NCBI RefSeq assembly: GCF_008830365.1
Contig: NZ_WBKI01000010.1
Location: 36,647-100,646 of the forward strand
Length of the DNA: 64,000 nt
Direction: 5' to 3'
From: Serratia proteamaculans
GTDB lineage: Bacteria > Pseudomonadota > Gammaproteobacteria > Enterobacterales > Enterobacteriaceae
Below the pieces are notes generated by a model. It made no database searches. It saw only the letters and a list, made by a program, of their open reading frames with translations, and had not been told where the DNA came from. The position numbers and the translations under genes were made by a program. Of this stretch, positions 63,853 through 64,000 are shown piece by piece. The first letter of the stretch is position 1, and every line of letters starts with the position of its first letter.

Positions 63853-64000
63853 ATGTCCTCTCGTAAAGAGCTTGCCAACGCCATCCGCGCACTCAGCATG
63901 GACGCCGTACAAAAAGCAAATTCCGGCCACCCGGGTGCACCTATGGGCATGGCGGACATCGCCGAAGTCCTGTGGCGTGACTACCTGAACCACAACCCGA
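63853..64000 (+). CDS. tktA: Transketolase (N-terminal fragment, cut by window end)
   Basis: ThDP enzyme of the non-oxidative pentose phosphate pathway. Only the first 49 codons are in the window: [20 protein letters not shown], continuing with the substrate/ThDP-contacting [18 protein letters not shown]. It is nearly identical to E. coli TktA over this part. The ATG follows GGAG by 6 bases. The rest lies beyond base 64000. Confidence 0.95.
   Translation, partial: MSSRKELANAIRALSMDAVQKANSGHPGAPMGMADIAEVLWRDYLNHNP

Noticed and set aside
1..64000. tRNA, rRNA, IS elements or prophage genes as drivers of the accessory regions
   Set aside because: No transposase, integrase or tRNA-like sequence was seen beside the toxin, microcin or catabolic blocks; their insertion points are at terminators and hairpins instead.

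Overview
The window is chromosomal DNA of an enterobacterium, most likely Serratia or a close Yersiniaceae relative. The genes are full-length orthologues of E. coli housekeeping genes in long colinear blocks, the coding DNA looks moderately GC-rich, and a dispersed palindromic repeat of a type I associate with Serratia/Yersinia occurs three times. The species cannot be fixed from sequence alone. No rRNA, tRNA, IS element, prophage or CRISPR array was seen.

Layout. (1) 1-38.4 kb is conserved backbone in the E. coli 2.7-4 min order: aceE(partial)-aceF-lpd, acnB, yacL, speE-speD, yacC, cueO, hpt, can, yadG-yadH, a yadE-like deacetylase, panB-panC-panD, a qseBC two-component pair (not here in E. 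coli), pcnB-folK, dksA-gluQ, thpR-sfsA, hrpB, mrcB and fhuACDB. (2) 38.4-39.8 kb is a synteny break carrying two toxin modules, a hok/sok-like type I locus and a HigBA/RelE-type II pair, flanked by two near-copies of one terminator. (3) 39.8-47.2 kb resumes E. coli 66 min order (metK, yqgB, speA, speB), but speA and speB are split by an AT-rich microcin-like module, followed by rluF. (4) 47.3-61.9 kb is an accessory catabolic cluster: a divergent MFS transporter and a 14-gene run with Rieske ferredoxin, oxygenase and reductase, ring-cleavage-type VOC protein, hydrolase, dehydrogenases, a ThDP enzyme and an IclR regulator. (5) 62-62.6 kb is a second AT-rich microcin-like module, then loiP and the start of tktA (backbone again).

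How genes work together. aceEF-lpd and acnB feed and run the TCA cycle. metK, speD, speE, speA and speB form nearly the whole putrescine/spermidine pathway. panBCD makes pantothenate. fhuACDB imports ferrichrome under a predicted Fur box. The accessory cluster looks like a complete peripheral pathway for an unidentified aromatic or cyclic compound.

Most notable: two separate 114-residue double-glycine precursors (44.3-44.7 kb and 62.2-62.6 kb) share the same tail, NSVNGQCRW, and the same gene-hairpin-65 aa membrane protein layout, suggesting a two-member class II microcin family. Other points are a likely attenuator with a leader peptide and antiterminator before speB, a ~570-nt speA leader with two small ORFs, an intact hok/sok locus, and pcnB starting at a conserved AUU codon.
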